From positions 1 to 28,581 of the forward strand of contig DATCVR010000239.1 of assembly GCA_036566745.1 (NCBI GenBank): 28,581 bases of DNA, in the 5' to 3' direction. A program made the translations under genes and the position numbers. Positions within the stretch are counted from its first letter, which is position 1; each line of letters starts with the position of its first letter. The stretch comes from DATCVR01 sp036566745 (GTDB lineage Bacteria > Actinomycetota > Actinomycetes > Jiangellales > Jiangellaceae). The notes below the pieces were generated by a model. It worked only from the letters and a program-made list of their open reading frames with translations, had not been told where the DNA came from and made no database searches. This document shows, piece after piece, positions 9,706-16,587 of this stretch.

Positions 9706-11595
9706 GTGGCGGGACGGATCCGGGACGACGACATCGCGGCCGTCCGCGAGCGCGCACGCATCGACGAGATCGTGTCCCAGTACGTCACGCTCCGCCCGGC
9801 CGGGGCGGGGTCGCTCAAGGGCCTGTGCCCGTTCCACGACGAGAAGTCGCCGTCGTTCAACGTGCGGCCGCTCGTGGGCTTCTACCACTGTTTCGGGTGT
9901 GGCGAGGGCGGCGACGTCATCTCGTTCATGCAGAAGATCGAGCAGCTGTCGTTCACCGAGGCGATCGAGCGGCTCGCCGACAAGGTCGGCATCCAGCTCC
10001 GCTACGAGGAGGGCAAGGCCGGCTCCGCGCCTCGTCAGAACCGCGAGGAGCGCACCCGCCTGGTCGAGGCCCACCGCGCGGCGGCCGAGTTCTACGCCGA
10101 GTCGCTGGCCTCGCCCGAGGCGATGATCGGGCGCCGCTTCCTCGACGAGCGCGGGTTCGACCGCGACGCGGCTGCGATGTTCGGGGTCGGCTACGCCCCC
10201 CAGGGTGGTGAGGTGCTGCGCAAGCACCTGCGCCAGCGGGGGTACTCCGACGCCGAGCTGATCAAGGCCGGGCTGGTGGCCCAGGGTCGCAACGCCCCGT
10301 ACGACCGCTTCCGCGGACGGCTCGTCTGGCCGATCCGCGACCTGCTCGGCGACGTCGTCGGCTTCGGCGCGCGCCGGCTGTACGACGACGACCGCATCGA
10401 GGCCAAGTACCTCAACACCCCCGAAACGCCCATCTACCACAAGAGCCACGTGCTCTACGGCGTCGACCTGGCGAAGAAGGAGATCGCGCGGTCGTCCCGG
10501 GCGGTGGTGGTCGAGGGCTATACCGACGTCATGGCCTGCCACCTCGCGGGTGTCGCCACGGCGGTGGCCACCTGCGGCACGGCGTTCGGCGACGACCATG
10601 CCCGGGTGTTGCGCCGGCTGCTTCGCGACCAGGACGAGTATCGCGGCCAGGTCGTGTTCACCTTCGACGGCGACGAGGCCGGCCAGAAGGCGGCTGAGCG
10701 GGCCTTCGACAGCGAGGATCAGCGCTTCGTCGGGCAGACCTACGTGGCCATCGAGCCACATGGGCTCGACCCCTGTGAGCTGCGGCAGCGCTCCGGCGAC
10801 GCAGCCGTGCGCGAGCTGATCGCCCGGCAGCGGCCGCTGTACGAGTTCGCCATCCGAACCAAGATCGACCGGTTCGACCTCGACTTCGCCGAGGGCCGCA
10901 CCCGGGCACTCGATCTGGCCATCCCGCTCGTGGCCCGCATCCGCGACCGCGCCCTGCGCGACGAGTACGCCCGCCGGCTGGCCGGCTGGGTCGGCGCCCC
11001 CGACGAGCTGGCCGTCGTCCGCCGGGTCCGGGCGATCAGCGGCGCACCCGACCGCGGCGCCCATCGGCAGCCGGCGGCTCCGGCGCCCGGGCAGCAGGCC
11101 ATCGGGGTGCCGATCCACGGCGACGTCGATCCCCAGACACTGGGGCTCGAGCGGACCGTGTTGCGGGTGGCCGTGCAGCGGCCCGCGCTCGCCGGGCCGA
11201 GCTTCGACGACATCGAGCCCGAGGCGTTCCTCTCGCCGGTCTACCGCGCCGTCCGCGAGGTCATCGCCAAGGCCGGAGGCTGCGCGACCCAGGGCGGCGG
11301 CCCCACCTGGATGGAGGCGCTGCTCGCAGCCGCGCCCGACGACACCATCCGCCACGTGATGACCCAGCTCGCCGTCGAGCCGGTCCCCGCCGAGGAGCAG
11401 GCCGTGCCGCGCTACGTCGAGTCGGTCGTACTGCGACTGCACGAGGTGTGGGTGTCGCGCCAGCTCGTCTCGCGCAAGGCCAAGCTGCAGCGCACCGACC
11501 CCTCGGCCGAACCCGAGGCGTACAACCGGCTCTTCGGCGAGCTGATGGCGCTGGAGAAGCATCGCCGCGACCTCCGCGACCGCGGCACGAACTGA
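9706..11595 (+). CDS. dnaG: DNA primase
   Basis: DnaG makes the RNA primers for chromosome replication and works with the DnaB helicase. The N-terminal zinc-binding domain has the CHC2 ligands Cys41, His44, Cys62 and Cys65 (CPFHDEKSPSF and HCFGCGEGG). The TOPRIM catalytic core spans about 265-345, with VVVEGYTDVMACH (Glu270) and FTFDGDEAGQKA (Asp321, Asp323). The C-terminal ~180 residues, rich in Ala and Arg, should form the helicase-binding domain. The 629-residue length is normal for actinobacteria. The GTG at 9706 is chosen because the conserved sequence begins directly there (GRIRDDDIAAVRERARIDEIV). The gene ends 66 bases before a convergent VOC gene. No rpoD follows it in this window. 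Confidence 0.96.
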   Translation: MAGRIRDDDIAAVRERARIDEIVSQYVTLRPAGAGSLKGLCPFHDEKSPSFNVRPLVGFYHCFGCGEGGDVISFMQKIEQLSFTEAIERLADKVGIQLRYEEGKAGSAPRQNREERTRLVEAHRAAAEFYAESLASPEAMIGRRFLDERGFDRDAAAMFGVGYAPQGGEVLRKHLRQRGYSDAELIKAGLVAQGRNAPYDRFRGRLVWPIRDLLGDVVGFGARRLYDDDRIEAKYLNTPETPIYHKSHVLYGVDLAKKEIARSSRAVVVEGYTDVMACHLAGVATAVATCGTAFGDDHARVLRRLLRDQDEYRGQVVFTFDGDEAGQKAAERAFDSEDQRFVGQTYVAIEPHGLDPCELRQRSGDAAVRELIARQRPLYEFAIRTKIDRFDLDFAEGRTRALDLAIPLVARIRDRALRDEYARRLAGWVGAPDELAVVRRVRAISGAPDRGAHRQPAAPAPGQQAIGVPIHGDVDPQTLGLERTVLRVAVQRPALAGPSFDDIEPEAFLSPVYRAVREVIAKAGGCATQGGGPTWMEALLAAAPDDTIRHVMTQLAVEPVPAEEQAVPRYVESVVLRLHEVWVSRQLVSRKAKLQRTDPSAEPEAYNRLFGELMALEKHRRDLRDRGTN

Positions 11596-11596
11596 G

Positions 11597-11615
11597 CCGC
11601 GGAGGCGCCTCGCGG
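11597..11615. terminator. possible hairpin between dnaG and the VOC gene
   Basis: CCGCG at 11597-11601 pairs with CGCGG at 11611-11615 around an AGGCGCCT core with one bulged G. It lies directly after the dnaG stop between convergent genes. There is no T-run, so this is tentative. Confidence 0.35.
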
Positions 11616-11661
11616 TGGCGGATCGCCGTGGGGTGGCAGGTCGGCATCGCCGAGGACGCGG

Positions 11662-12063
11662 CTACTCGCCGAGCTCCTGGAACAGCGTGAGCTGGAGATC
11701 GCCCGGCGCCTCGAGGCGGGCGTTGAGGGAGTTCCACGGCGTGCGAGTGGGCTCGGCGATCACCTCGGCGCCGGCGTCGGCCAGCGCGCGCGTCGTGGCC
11801 GCGGAGTCGGCCACCTCGAAGGCCACCCGGAGGTGACCCGCGACCCGGCGTCCGACCTCGACCTCGTCGATGAAGTCGGCCTGGGCCGGGTCGGCGATCT
11901 CGAGAGTCGCGCGTCCGGCCTCGAGGATGGTCACCCGCCCGTCGGGCGTGGAGTACGCCTCGCGCTCGGGCAGTCCGAGGACGTCGCGGTAGAACGCGAG
12001 CGCGGTGTCGTAGTCGGCCGCGGTGACGACGAGCCGGAGTTCGCGGACGGGATTGTCGGGCAT
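11662..12063 (-). CDS. VOC-family (glyoxalase/bleomycin-resistance fold) protein
   Basis: The 133-residue protein has a single VOC module built from two beta-alpha-beta-beta-beta units. The first unit contains ELRLVVTAADYDTALAFYRDVLGLPE and ATLEIADPA. The second contains HLRVAFEVADSAATTRALADAGAEV and ends in DLQLTLFQEL. VOC proteins include metal-dependent isomerases, dioxygenases and drug-binding proteins. Here the first metal position, usually a His in the opening strand, is not a His, so metal-dependent catalysis is doubtful. The ATG at 12063 follows a weak GAGGT 4-5 bases upstream, and an upstream in-frame ATG would add 16 unconserved residues. It lies 92 bases downstream of the N-monooxygenase on the same strand and could be read from the same transcript. 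Its function is unknown. Confidence 0.8.
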   Translation of the reverse strand: MPDNPVRELRLVVTAADYDTALAFYRDVLGLPEREAYSTPDGRVTILEAGRATLEIADPAQADFIDEVEVGRRVAGHLRVAFEVADSAATTRALADAGAEVIAEPTRTPWNSLNARLEAPGDLQLTLFQELGE

Positions 12064-12155
12064 ACGGACCTCGCAGGTTTCGGGGTGGCCGGCCGCGGGC
12101 CGGCGCCGCACCCAGGCGTCACCGATCCGCGGCCGATCACGAGACGAGGCTCACG

Positions 12156-13514
12156 CTACGCGGTGTCCCGCCCGGGGATCTCGAAGCGGCTGAACGCCGT
12201 CCGCTTCGGCAGGTGGTAGACCTCGCGGCCGGTGATCGAGTTGAGGATGGTGGCGTTGCGGTAGGCCCCGATACCGAGGTCGGGCGCGGCGACGCCGTGG
12301 CTGTGCAGGTCGGCGTTGGCCACGAAGACCCGCCCGCGCATGGACCGGGTCGGTTCGACCGAGTGGTCCAGCCGCACCTGCAGCCGCCCGGCGGCGTCGC
12401 GACCCAGCAGCTCGTCGATCGCCTCGAGGAAGGCCGGGCGCCGTTCGCGGTAGCCGGTGGCCGCGATGACGAGGTCGGTCTCGTGCCGGAACACCTGCCC
12501 CGAGTCGGTGTGGCGGCAGCTCAGCACCACCCGGCCGGACTCGTCGACGGCGGCGCCGGACACGGCCACCCCGCTGCGCAGCTCCACCGGCGCCAGCCCG
12601 TGATCGAGCTCGCGCTGGTAGAGCAAGCCGTGGATCTCGGCGATCGTCTCCTCCGAGATGCCCTTGTAGTGCCGCCACTGCCCGGCCACGAGCCGGTCGC
12701 GCACCGTCTCCGGGAGACCGTGGAAGTACTCGACGTAGGCCGGCGTCGTCATCTCGAGCACGAGCTTGGTGTAGTCGAGCGGGGCGAACGACTCGGTGCG
12801 GGTGAGCCAGGTGAGTGCCGGGCCACCGGCGACGTTGCGGCGCAACACGTCGAGCGCGACCTCGGCGCCGGACTGCCCGGAGCCCACCACCGTGACGTCG
12901 CGGGCGGCCGCCACGTCGTCCTGGCGGTGGAGGTAATGCTCGGTGTGGACGAGGCGATCGGCCGGCAGCCCGGCGAGGGACGGTGCGATCGCCGACTCGG
13001 TGCCGATGCCGACGACCAAGTGGCGGCCCCGCAGAGTCAGCGTCACTCCGTCGCCGCGGGTGGCGTCGACGACGAAGGTCTCCTGCTCGTCGTCCCACCG
13101 CACGGCGTCGACGTGGTGGGAGAACCGGACGGCCGGCAGCTGAGCGGCCGCCCAGCGCAGGTAGTCCTCGTACTCGCGCCGGCTCGGGTGGAACTGCTCG
13201 CGGATGTAGAACGGGTACATCCGGTCGGCGTCGCGCAGGTAGGCCAGGAAGGACAGTGGATGCGTGGGATCGACCAGCGTGACGAGGTCGGCGAGGAAGC
13301 TGACCTGCAGCATCGCGTCGTCGAGCATGATCCCCGGGTGCCAGCGCAGCTCGGCCTCCGACTCCAGGACGATCAGGTCGAGACCGTCCACCGTGGATGC
13401 CAGGGCGGCGAGGCCGAGGTTGAACGGGCCGCTGCCCACGGCGATCACGTCGTGCGTGGTGCCGTCGGAAGTGGCGCTGCCGGGGAAAGTGCTGCCGGGC
13501 GTGGTGCCGCTCAT
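12156..13514 (-). CDS. lysine/ornithine/cadaverine-type N-monooxygenase (siderophore biosynthesis)
   Basis: This flavin-dependent enzyme N-hydroxylates a primary amine (lysine, ornithine or cadaverine) as the first hydroxamate-forming step. The FAD loop is VIAVGSGPFNLGLAAL (residues 23-38). The SFLADLVTLVDPTHPLSFL segment (72-90) is a hallmark of the IucD/AlcA/DesB group. The NADPH loop is VVGSGQSGAEVALDVL (209-224), and IAATGYRERRP closes the FAD site. The 452-residue length is typical. Its ATG at 13514 overlaps the decarboxylase stop by four bases (ATGA) with GGAGGG 6 bases upstream, so the two are translationally coupled. Pairing with a decarboxylase suggests cadaverine or a related diamine as substrate, as in DesB, rather than free lysine. 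That is inference. Confidence 0.9.
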   Translation of the reverse strand: MSGTTPGSTFPGSATSDGTTHDVIAVGSGPFNLGLAALASTVDGLDLIVLESEAELRWHPGIMLDDAMLQVSFLADLVTLVDPTHPLSFLAYLRDADRMYPFYIREQFHPSRREYEDYLRWAAAQLPAVRFSHHVDAVRWDDEQETFVVDATRGDGVTLTLRGRHLVVGIGTESAIAPSLAGLPADRLVHTEHYLHRQDDVAAARDVTVVGSGQSGAEVALDVLRRNVAGGPALTWLTRTESFAPLDYTKLVLEMTTPAYVEYFHGLPETVRDRLVAGQWRHYKGISEETIAEIHGLLYQRELDHGLAPVELRSGVAVSGAAVDESGRVVLSCRHTDSGQVFRHETDLVIAATGYRERRPAFLEAIDELLGRDAAGRLQVRLDHSVEPTRSMRGRVFVANADLHSHGVAAPDLGIGAYRNATILNSITGREVYHLPKRTAFSRFEIPGRDTA

Positions 13515-15016
13515 GCGGCGCCCTCCTCGTGGTCCTGGACGAGCTCGTGGGCCGCGGCGCACACGGCGTCGACGAGCCGGTCGATGTCGTCGGGCGTGGT
13601 GGTGGGGTTCAGCAGGGTGAACTTCAGGCAGTCGCGACCGTCGACGGTAGTCCGGCCGATCAGTGCGGTGCCGCTCTCGAGCAGCTGGCGGCGCAGCGTG
13701 CCGGTGAGACCGGGCGTGGAGGACCGGTGCCGGAAGACGACCGTGGTCAGCTCGGCCGGCGCCACGAGTTCGAGCTCGGGGGTGGCCAGGATGCGGTGCT
13801 CGGCGTGGCGCGCGAGGTCGTGGCAGAGCTCGACCATCCGGCCCAGGCCGGAGCGTCCGTAGGCCAGCAGGGTGGTGGCGATCTTGACGGCGTCGGGACG
13901 CCGGGTCGTCTGGAGGCTGCGCCCCAGCAGGCCGTCGAGGCCGGCGTCGGCGTCGTCGGCGGGGTTGAGGTAGGCGACCTCGCGCTCCAGCGCCGCGAAC
14001 GACCCCGGGTCGGAGACAAGTAGGACGCTGGCGGCGGCCGGTTGCCACCCGAGCTTGTGCAGGTCGAGGGTGATCGAGTCGGCCAGCTCGACTCCGGCGA
14101 GCCGCTCACGCAGACGGTCGGAGAACAGCGTTCCGAAGCCGTAGGCGGCGTCGACGTGCAGCCAGGCTCCGTGCCCGGCGGCGATCTCGGCCAGGTGGGG
14201 CAACGGGTCCACGCTGCCGAAGTCGGTGGTCCCGGCCGTGGCGACGACCGCGATGGGCGTGGCGTCGGGCCCGAGTGCGCGGAGCTGGGCTTCGAGGGCG
14301 ACCGGGCGCATCCGGTGCCGATCGTCGGTCGGCACCGGGCGCACGGCGTTCTCGCCGAGCCCGAGGGCGGCGCAGGCTCGGTGGACCGAGAAGTGGGCCA
14401 GCTCGGAGCAGAACACGACCGGCTCGGGCAGCTGGGCGACGCCGTCGGCGCGGGCGTCGATGCCGCGCCGGCTCGAAGCCGCGTCGCGGGCCAGCAGCAG
14501 GGCCAGCAGGTTCGACAGCGATCCGCCCGGGGTGAGCACCCCGTCGGCGCGCTCGCCCAGCCCGGCCAGGGTGGACAGCGCACCGATGAGCCACCGCTCC
14601 ACGGCGATCCCGGACGGCCCGGAGTCGTACGTGTCGAGGGAGGCATTGCCGACCCCGGCGAGCGTGTCGGCGGCGACGGCGACCGCCAGCGGCGGTGGCT
14701 GGAGGTGCGCGGCGGCCATCGGATGCGCGAGGTCGATGCCGTGCCCGACCAGGACGGTGGCGATCGTCTGCAGGGCCTGGCTGGTGCCTACGCCGTGCTC
14801 GGGAACCACCGCCGGACCGAGCGCTTCGGCGGCCGCGGCGAGCACGTCACGCGGGGTGCCCGTGGGCAGGGGGCCGGTGGGCCGGGCGGCCGAGCGTGCC
14901 GTCTCGAGTGCGCCCACGATCGCTGCCGACACCTCGCGCAGGCCGTCCGGCGTTCCGGCCAGCCAGGTCGCAGGGGCGTGGCGCACCAGTGGCGGCGCCT
15001 CGGTGGTGGAGGTCAT
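13511..15016 (-). CDS. PLP-dependent group II decarboxylase (DesA-like, siderophore biosynthesis)
   Basis: This is a fold-type I PLP enzyme of the group II decarboxylase family, expected to decarboxylate lysine or another diamino acid to a diamine. Visible features are the cofactor segment LTPGGSLSNLLALL (161-174), His208 in ELAHFSVH that stacks on PLP, ATAGTTDFGSVD (259-270), Asp289 in HVDAAYGFG, and the Schiff-base Lys321 in LDLHKLGWQPAAASVLL. The DxHK..xQPxxxSxLL pattern resembles the desferrioxamine enzyme DesA. Diaminobutyrate decarboxylase is an alternative. The 501 residues match the family. The ATG at 15016 has GGGAGA 5 bases upstream. The gene is first in an operon with the N-monooxygenase. 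An IdeR-type box and promoter lie ~180 bases upstream, implying repression when iron is plentiful. Confidence 0.88.
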   Translation of the reverse strand: MTSTTEAPPLVRHAPATWLAGTPDGLREVSAAIVGALETARSAARPTGPLPTGTPRDVLAAAAEALGPAVVPEHGVGTSQALQTIATVLVGHGIDLAHPMAAAHLQPPPLAVAVAADTLAGVGNASLDTYDSGPSGIAVERWLIGALSTLAGLGERADGVLTPGGSLSNLLALLLARDAASSRRGIDARADGVAQLPEPVVFCSELAHFSVHRACAALGLGENAVRPVPTDDRHRMRPVALEAQLRALGPDATPIAVVATAGTTDFGSVDPLPHLAEIAAGHGAWLHVDAAYGFGTLFSDRLRERLAGVELADSITLDLHKLGWQPAAASVLLVSDPGSFAALEREVAYLNPADDADAGLDGLLGRSLQTTRRPDAVKIATTLLAYGRSGLGRMVELCHDLARHAEHRILATPELELVAPAELTTVVFRHRSSTPGLTGTLRRQLLESGTALIGRTTVDGRDCLKFTLLNPTTTPDDIDRLVDAVCAAAHELVQDHEEGAA

Positions 15017-15024
15017 ATGGGTCT

Positions 15025-15069
15025 CCCGGAATCGTCGAGGGCAGGACGGTCGAGCGCGGGACGGTCGAG
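15025..15069 (-). repeat. three 15-bp tandem repeats in the decarboxylase leader
   Basis: On the plus strand three imperfect units run head to tail at 15025-15039, 15040-15054 and 15055-15069. Each ends in GTCGAG, and the last two share GGGACGGTCGAG or GGACGGTCGAG. They directly adjoin the ribosome site of the decarboxylase gene, so they lie in the untranslated leader of its mRNA. Confidence 0.55.
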
Positions 15070-15126
15070 GGCAGCCGACAGCGGCGGCGTTCGCGACGAG
15101 GCGTCACCGCGGAGTGTGGGGTCGGG

Positions 15127-15192
15127 TCAGCGGAGCAGGACTCCGGGGCCGAGAAGGACCGCGGAGCGAGCAGGGGACGTGGATGACGTCAT
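15127..15192 (-). CDS. possible leaderless 21-residue upstream ORF
   Basis: An ATG at 15192 lies exactly 6 bases after the TAATTT -10 hexamer, the spacing seen at leaderless genes in this window. It opens a 21-codon frame (MTSSTSPARSAVLLGPGVLL then R) ending in TGA at 15127. The same frame then stays open for 37 more codons and ends in a TGA that overlaps the decarboxylase ATG by four bases. It may be a leader peptide, a disrupted small gene, or chance. There is no run of rare or single-type codons that would suggest classical attenuation. Not recognised as any known family. Confidence 0.3.
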   Translation of the reverse strand: MTSSTSPARSAVLLGPGVLLR

Positions 15193-15198
15193 GCGCCG

Positions 15199-15228
15199 AA
15201 ATTAGGTTAGGCTCACCTTGGCTGTCAA
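15199..15228 (-). promoter_or_regulatory. promoter of the decarboxylase/N-monooxygenase operon
   Basis: On the minus strand a perfect TTGACA -35 (15223-15228) is followed 18 bases later by TAATTT (15199-15204). Shifting by one gives CTAATT with a 17-base spacer. The transcript start would be near 15192. The iron box fills the spacer. Confidence 0.75.
15202..15220. promoter_or_regulatory. IdeR/DtxR-type iron box
   Basis: The 19 bases TTAGGTTAGGCTCACCTTG match the IdeR consensus TTAGGTTAGSCTAACCTAA at 16 positions. The box lies between the -35 and -10 of the operon promoter. In this position an iron-loaded DtxR-family repressor would block RNA polymerase. The consensus is established for Mycobacterium and Corynebacterium; its use here is inferred. 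Confidence 0.82.
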
Positions 15229-15501
15229 GGCGCCTGACGGGCCGGCAGCCGACGCGTCACGATGACGAGGCCGGTCGCGCGGAGCGTTCCGCGATCATCG
15301 CACTCGCGGATGCCGGCATCGCGGCGAGGGGTCGGCTGACGATCATGAGAACGACTCGGATGCGCCGACTCCGCTGCAGCCTGGATGGCGACTGTATGGG
15401 TCATGCATGCGCCCCGCTGGAACGCCGTCGGCCCCGTGATCGCCGCCGTCTGGGCAGGCGACGGGTGCCGGTCGTCGGTGATCACGGGAGCCCGACGTGA
15501 C
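15229..15501. other. intergenic region downstream of the sigma-like gene
   Basis: About 270 bases between the sigma-like gene's stop and the siderophore promoter. A 60-codon minus-strand frame starting near 15407 has no recognisable family and no promoter or ribosome site. A 12-bp palindrome GATGCCGGCATC is present near 15309, and a weak hairpin sits next to the sigma-like stop. I see nothing else here. Confidence 0.5.
15473..15497 (-). terminator. weak hairpin after the sigma-like gene
   Basis: CGTCGG at 15473-15478 pairs with CCGACG at 15492-15497 around a 13-base loop, starting 4 bases past the stop codon. The stem is only 6 bp and there is no T-run. Confidence 0.35.
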
Positions 15502-16308
15502 TCAGGCGACCAGCGCGGAGTCCTCGCGGATGGCGGTCGTGAGCTTGCGGATGGCGCGGCTGCAGCGTTGGCGGGCGGCGGCCCAGGTGAGTCCCAGCTC
15601 GGCGGCCGCCGCGGCGCCGCCCTCCTGTCCGGGGCCCGGCGAGTAGACGCGCACCAGGATGGTGGCCTCGTCGCGGGTGAGGACCTCGCGGTCGACGCCC
15701 CAGGCGAGGACCTCGAGGAGTTCGAGGTCGACAGGACGGTCGTGATCGGGGGTCTCGTCGTCGGCATGGTGGCCGGAGACGACGTCGGGCTCGGTGGGGG
15801 TCTCGTGGCGGTCGGGGGCGAGTTCGGTGACGACGTGGCGCAGGGTGTCCATGGCCAGGTTCGCGGCGACCTTCTGCCGGCGGCGCGCAATCGGGTAGGT
15901 CGCGATGACGTCCCACAGGGCGGCGACGGCCAGCTGCTCCAGGGTGTCGCGGTCGGCGCGGCCGGTATGGCTGGCGGCGATCCGGACCGCCTTGCCCAGC
16001 ATCAGCTGAAGTACGGTCCTGCCGGCGAGCTGCTCACCCTCGGCGGCCAGCTCCAACAGCGTCAGCAGGATCGCGTCGGCGCCCTGGCGGTCCGCCGCGG
16101 CAACGCGGCCCTCGATGTCGCCGACGTTCGCGCAACCCGCGAGGGTGGACCGGGTGCCGGCCCAGCGGTGGACCGTGCGCGCGGCGAGCGGGCTGGTCCG
16201 CAACTCCGACCATTCGAGGTTCAACTGGCCGACGATGCTGTGGTCGGCCCGCTTGCGAGCGCCCGATCGGGTCAGTCCGGTGTCCGTGTCGTGAGAGAGC
16301 GTGTACAC
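15502..16308 (-). CDS. sigma-70-like regulatory protein
   Basis: The 268-residue protein resembles a divergent sigma-70 family member. Residues ~75-165 look like region 2, with DAILLTLLELAAEGEQLAGRT, EQLAVAALWDVIATYP and RRRQKVAANLAMDTLRHV. An acidic, His-rich linker (DVVSGHHADDETPDHD) follows. The C-terminus looks like region 4, with LTRDEATILVRVY and the helix-turn-helix GLTWAAARQRCSRAIRKL. I do not recognise a specific named family. It might be a sigma factor, or a regulator derived from one. The GTG at 16308 is chosen because AAGGAG lies 5 bases upstream. An ATG 10 codons earlier lacks a ribosome site. The ~127-base leader has repeats and a hairpin that could hide the ribosome site, so translational control is plausible. 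Confidence 0.6.
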   Translation of the reverse strand: MYTLSHDTDTGLTRSGARKRADHSIVGQLNLEWSELRTSPLAARTVHRWAGTRSTLAGCANVGDIEGRVAAADRQGADAILLTLLELAAEGEQLAGRTVLQLMLGKAVRIAASHTGRADRDTLEQLAVAALWDVIATYPIARRRQKVAANLAMDTLRHVVTELAPDRHETPTEPDVVSGHHADDETPDHDRPVDLELLEVLAWGVDREVLTRDEATILVRVYSPGPGQEGGAAAAAELGLTWAAARQRCSRAIRKLTTAIREDSALVA

Positions 16309-16339
16309 GGTGGCTCCTTCCGTGCAGGTAGGTGCCACC
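16309..16339 (-). promoter_or_regulatory. hairpin enclosing the ribosome site of the sigma-like gene
   Basis: GGTGGC at 16309-16314 and GCCACC at 16334-16339 form a 6-bp inverted repeat. On the minus strand the GTG start follows the 3' arm directly, and the AAGGAG ribosome site sits in and beside that arm. Folding would limit ribosome access. Confidence 0.4.
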
Positions 16340-16356
16340 CACGCTGCTCAACGGGG

Positions 16357-16443
16357 CTTGCCTGCCGTCTTGCCCGGATCGGCTCCGCGAAGACCGGCGG
16401 CTTGCCCGACACGCACGACCGCTGTCTGGCAGGAGCCGGGCAA
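16357..16443 (-). repeat. CTTGCC-type repeats in the leader of the sigma-like gene
   Basis: On the plus strand CTTGCCTG (16357), CTTGCCCGG (16369-16377) and CTTGCCCGA (16401-16409) are direct repeats. An inverted copy, CCGGGCAA (16436-16443), touches the -10 hexamer. They could be operator half-sites or RNA-structure elements. Confidence 0.4.
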
Positions 16444-16470
16444 CATACCGAGTACGCATGACGGAGTCAG
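16442..16470 (-). promoter_or_regulatory. promoter of the sigma-like gene
   Basis: On the minus strand CTGACT (16465-16470) and TATGTT (16442-16447) are separated by 17 bases. The start would be near 16435, giving a leader of about 127 bases. Confidence 0.45.
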
Positions 16471-16574
16471 CTGGTGATCACCATGTGAGCGCCCGAAACG
16501 GGACCACATAGGTGAAGTCCGGACGATCCAGCGCGCTCAATCGGCCCGGACCGGCCGGTCCGGGGCTGGTGCGA

Positions 16575-16580
16575 GAGACT
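16575..16580 (+). promoter_or_regulatory. -10-like hexamer of dapB (leaderless type)
   Basis: GAGACT lies 7 bases before the ATG at 16588. It differs from TANNNT in the first base. No ribosome site is seen. Confidence 0.35.
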
Positions 16581-16587
16581 GGGCCGC

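Noticed and set aside
9697..11562. 621-codon open frame antisense to dnaG
   Set aside because: Shadow of the dnaG frame. No domain or start signal.
15225..15407. 60-codon minus-strand frame downstream of the sigma-like gene
   Set aside because: No ribosome site, no hexamer at leaderless distance, no recognisable domain and Arg/Pro-rich composition.
16456..16509. 17-codon plus-strand frame upstream of dapB
   Set aside because: No start signals. It overlaps the promoter of the divergent sigma-like gene.
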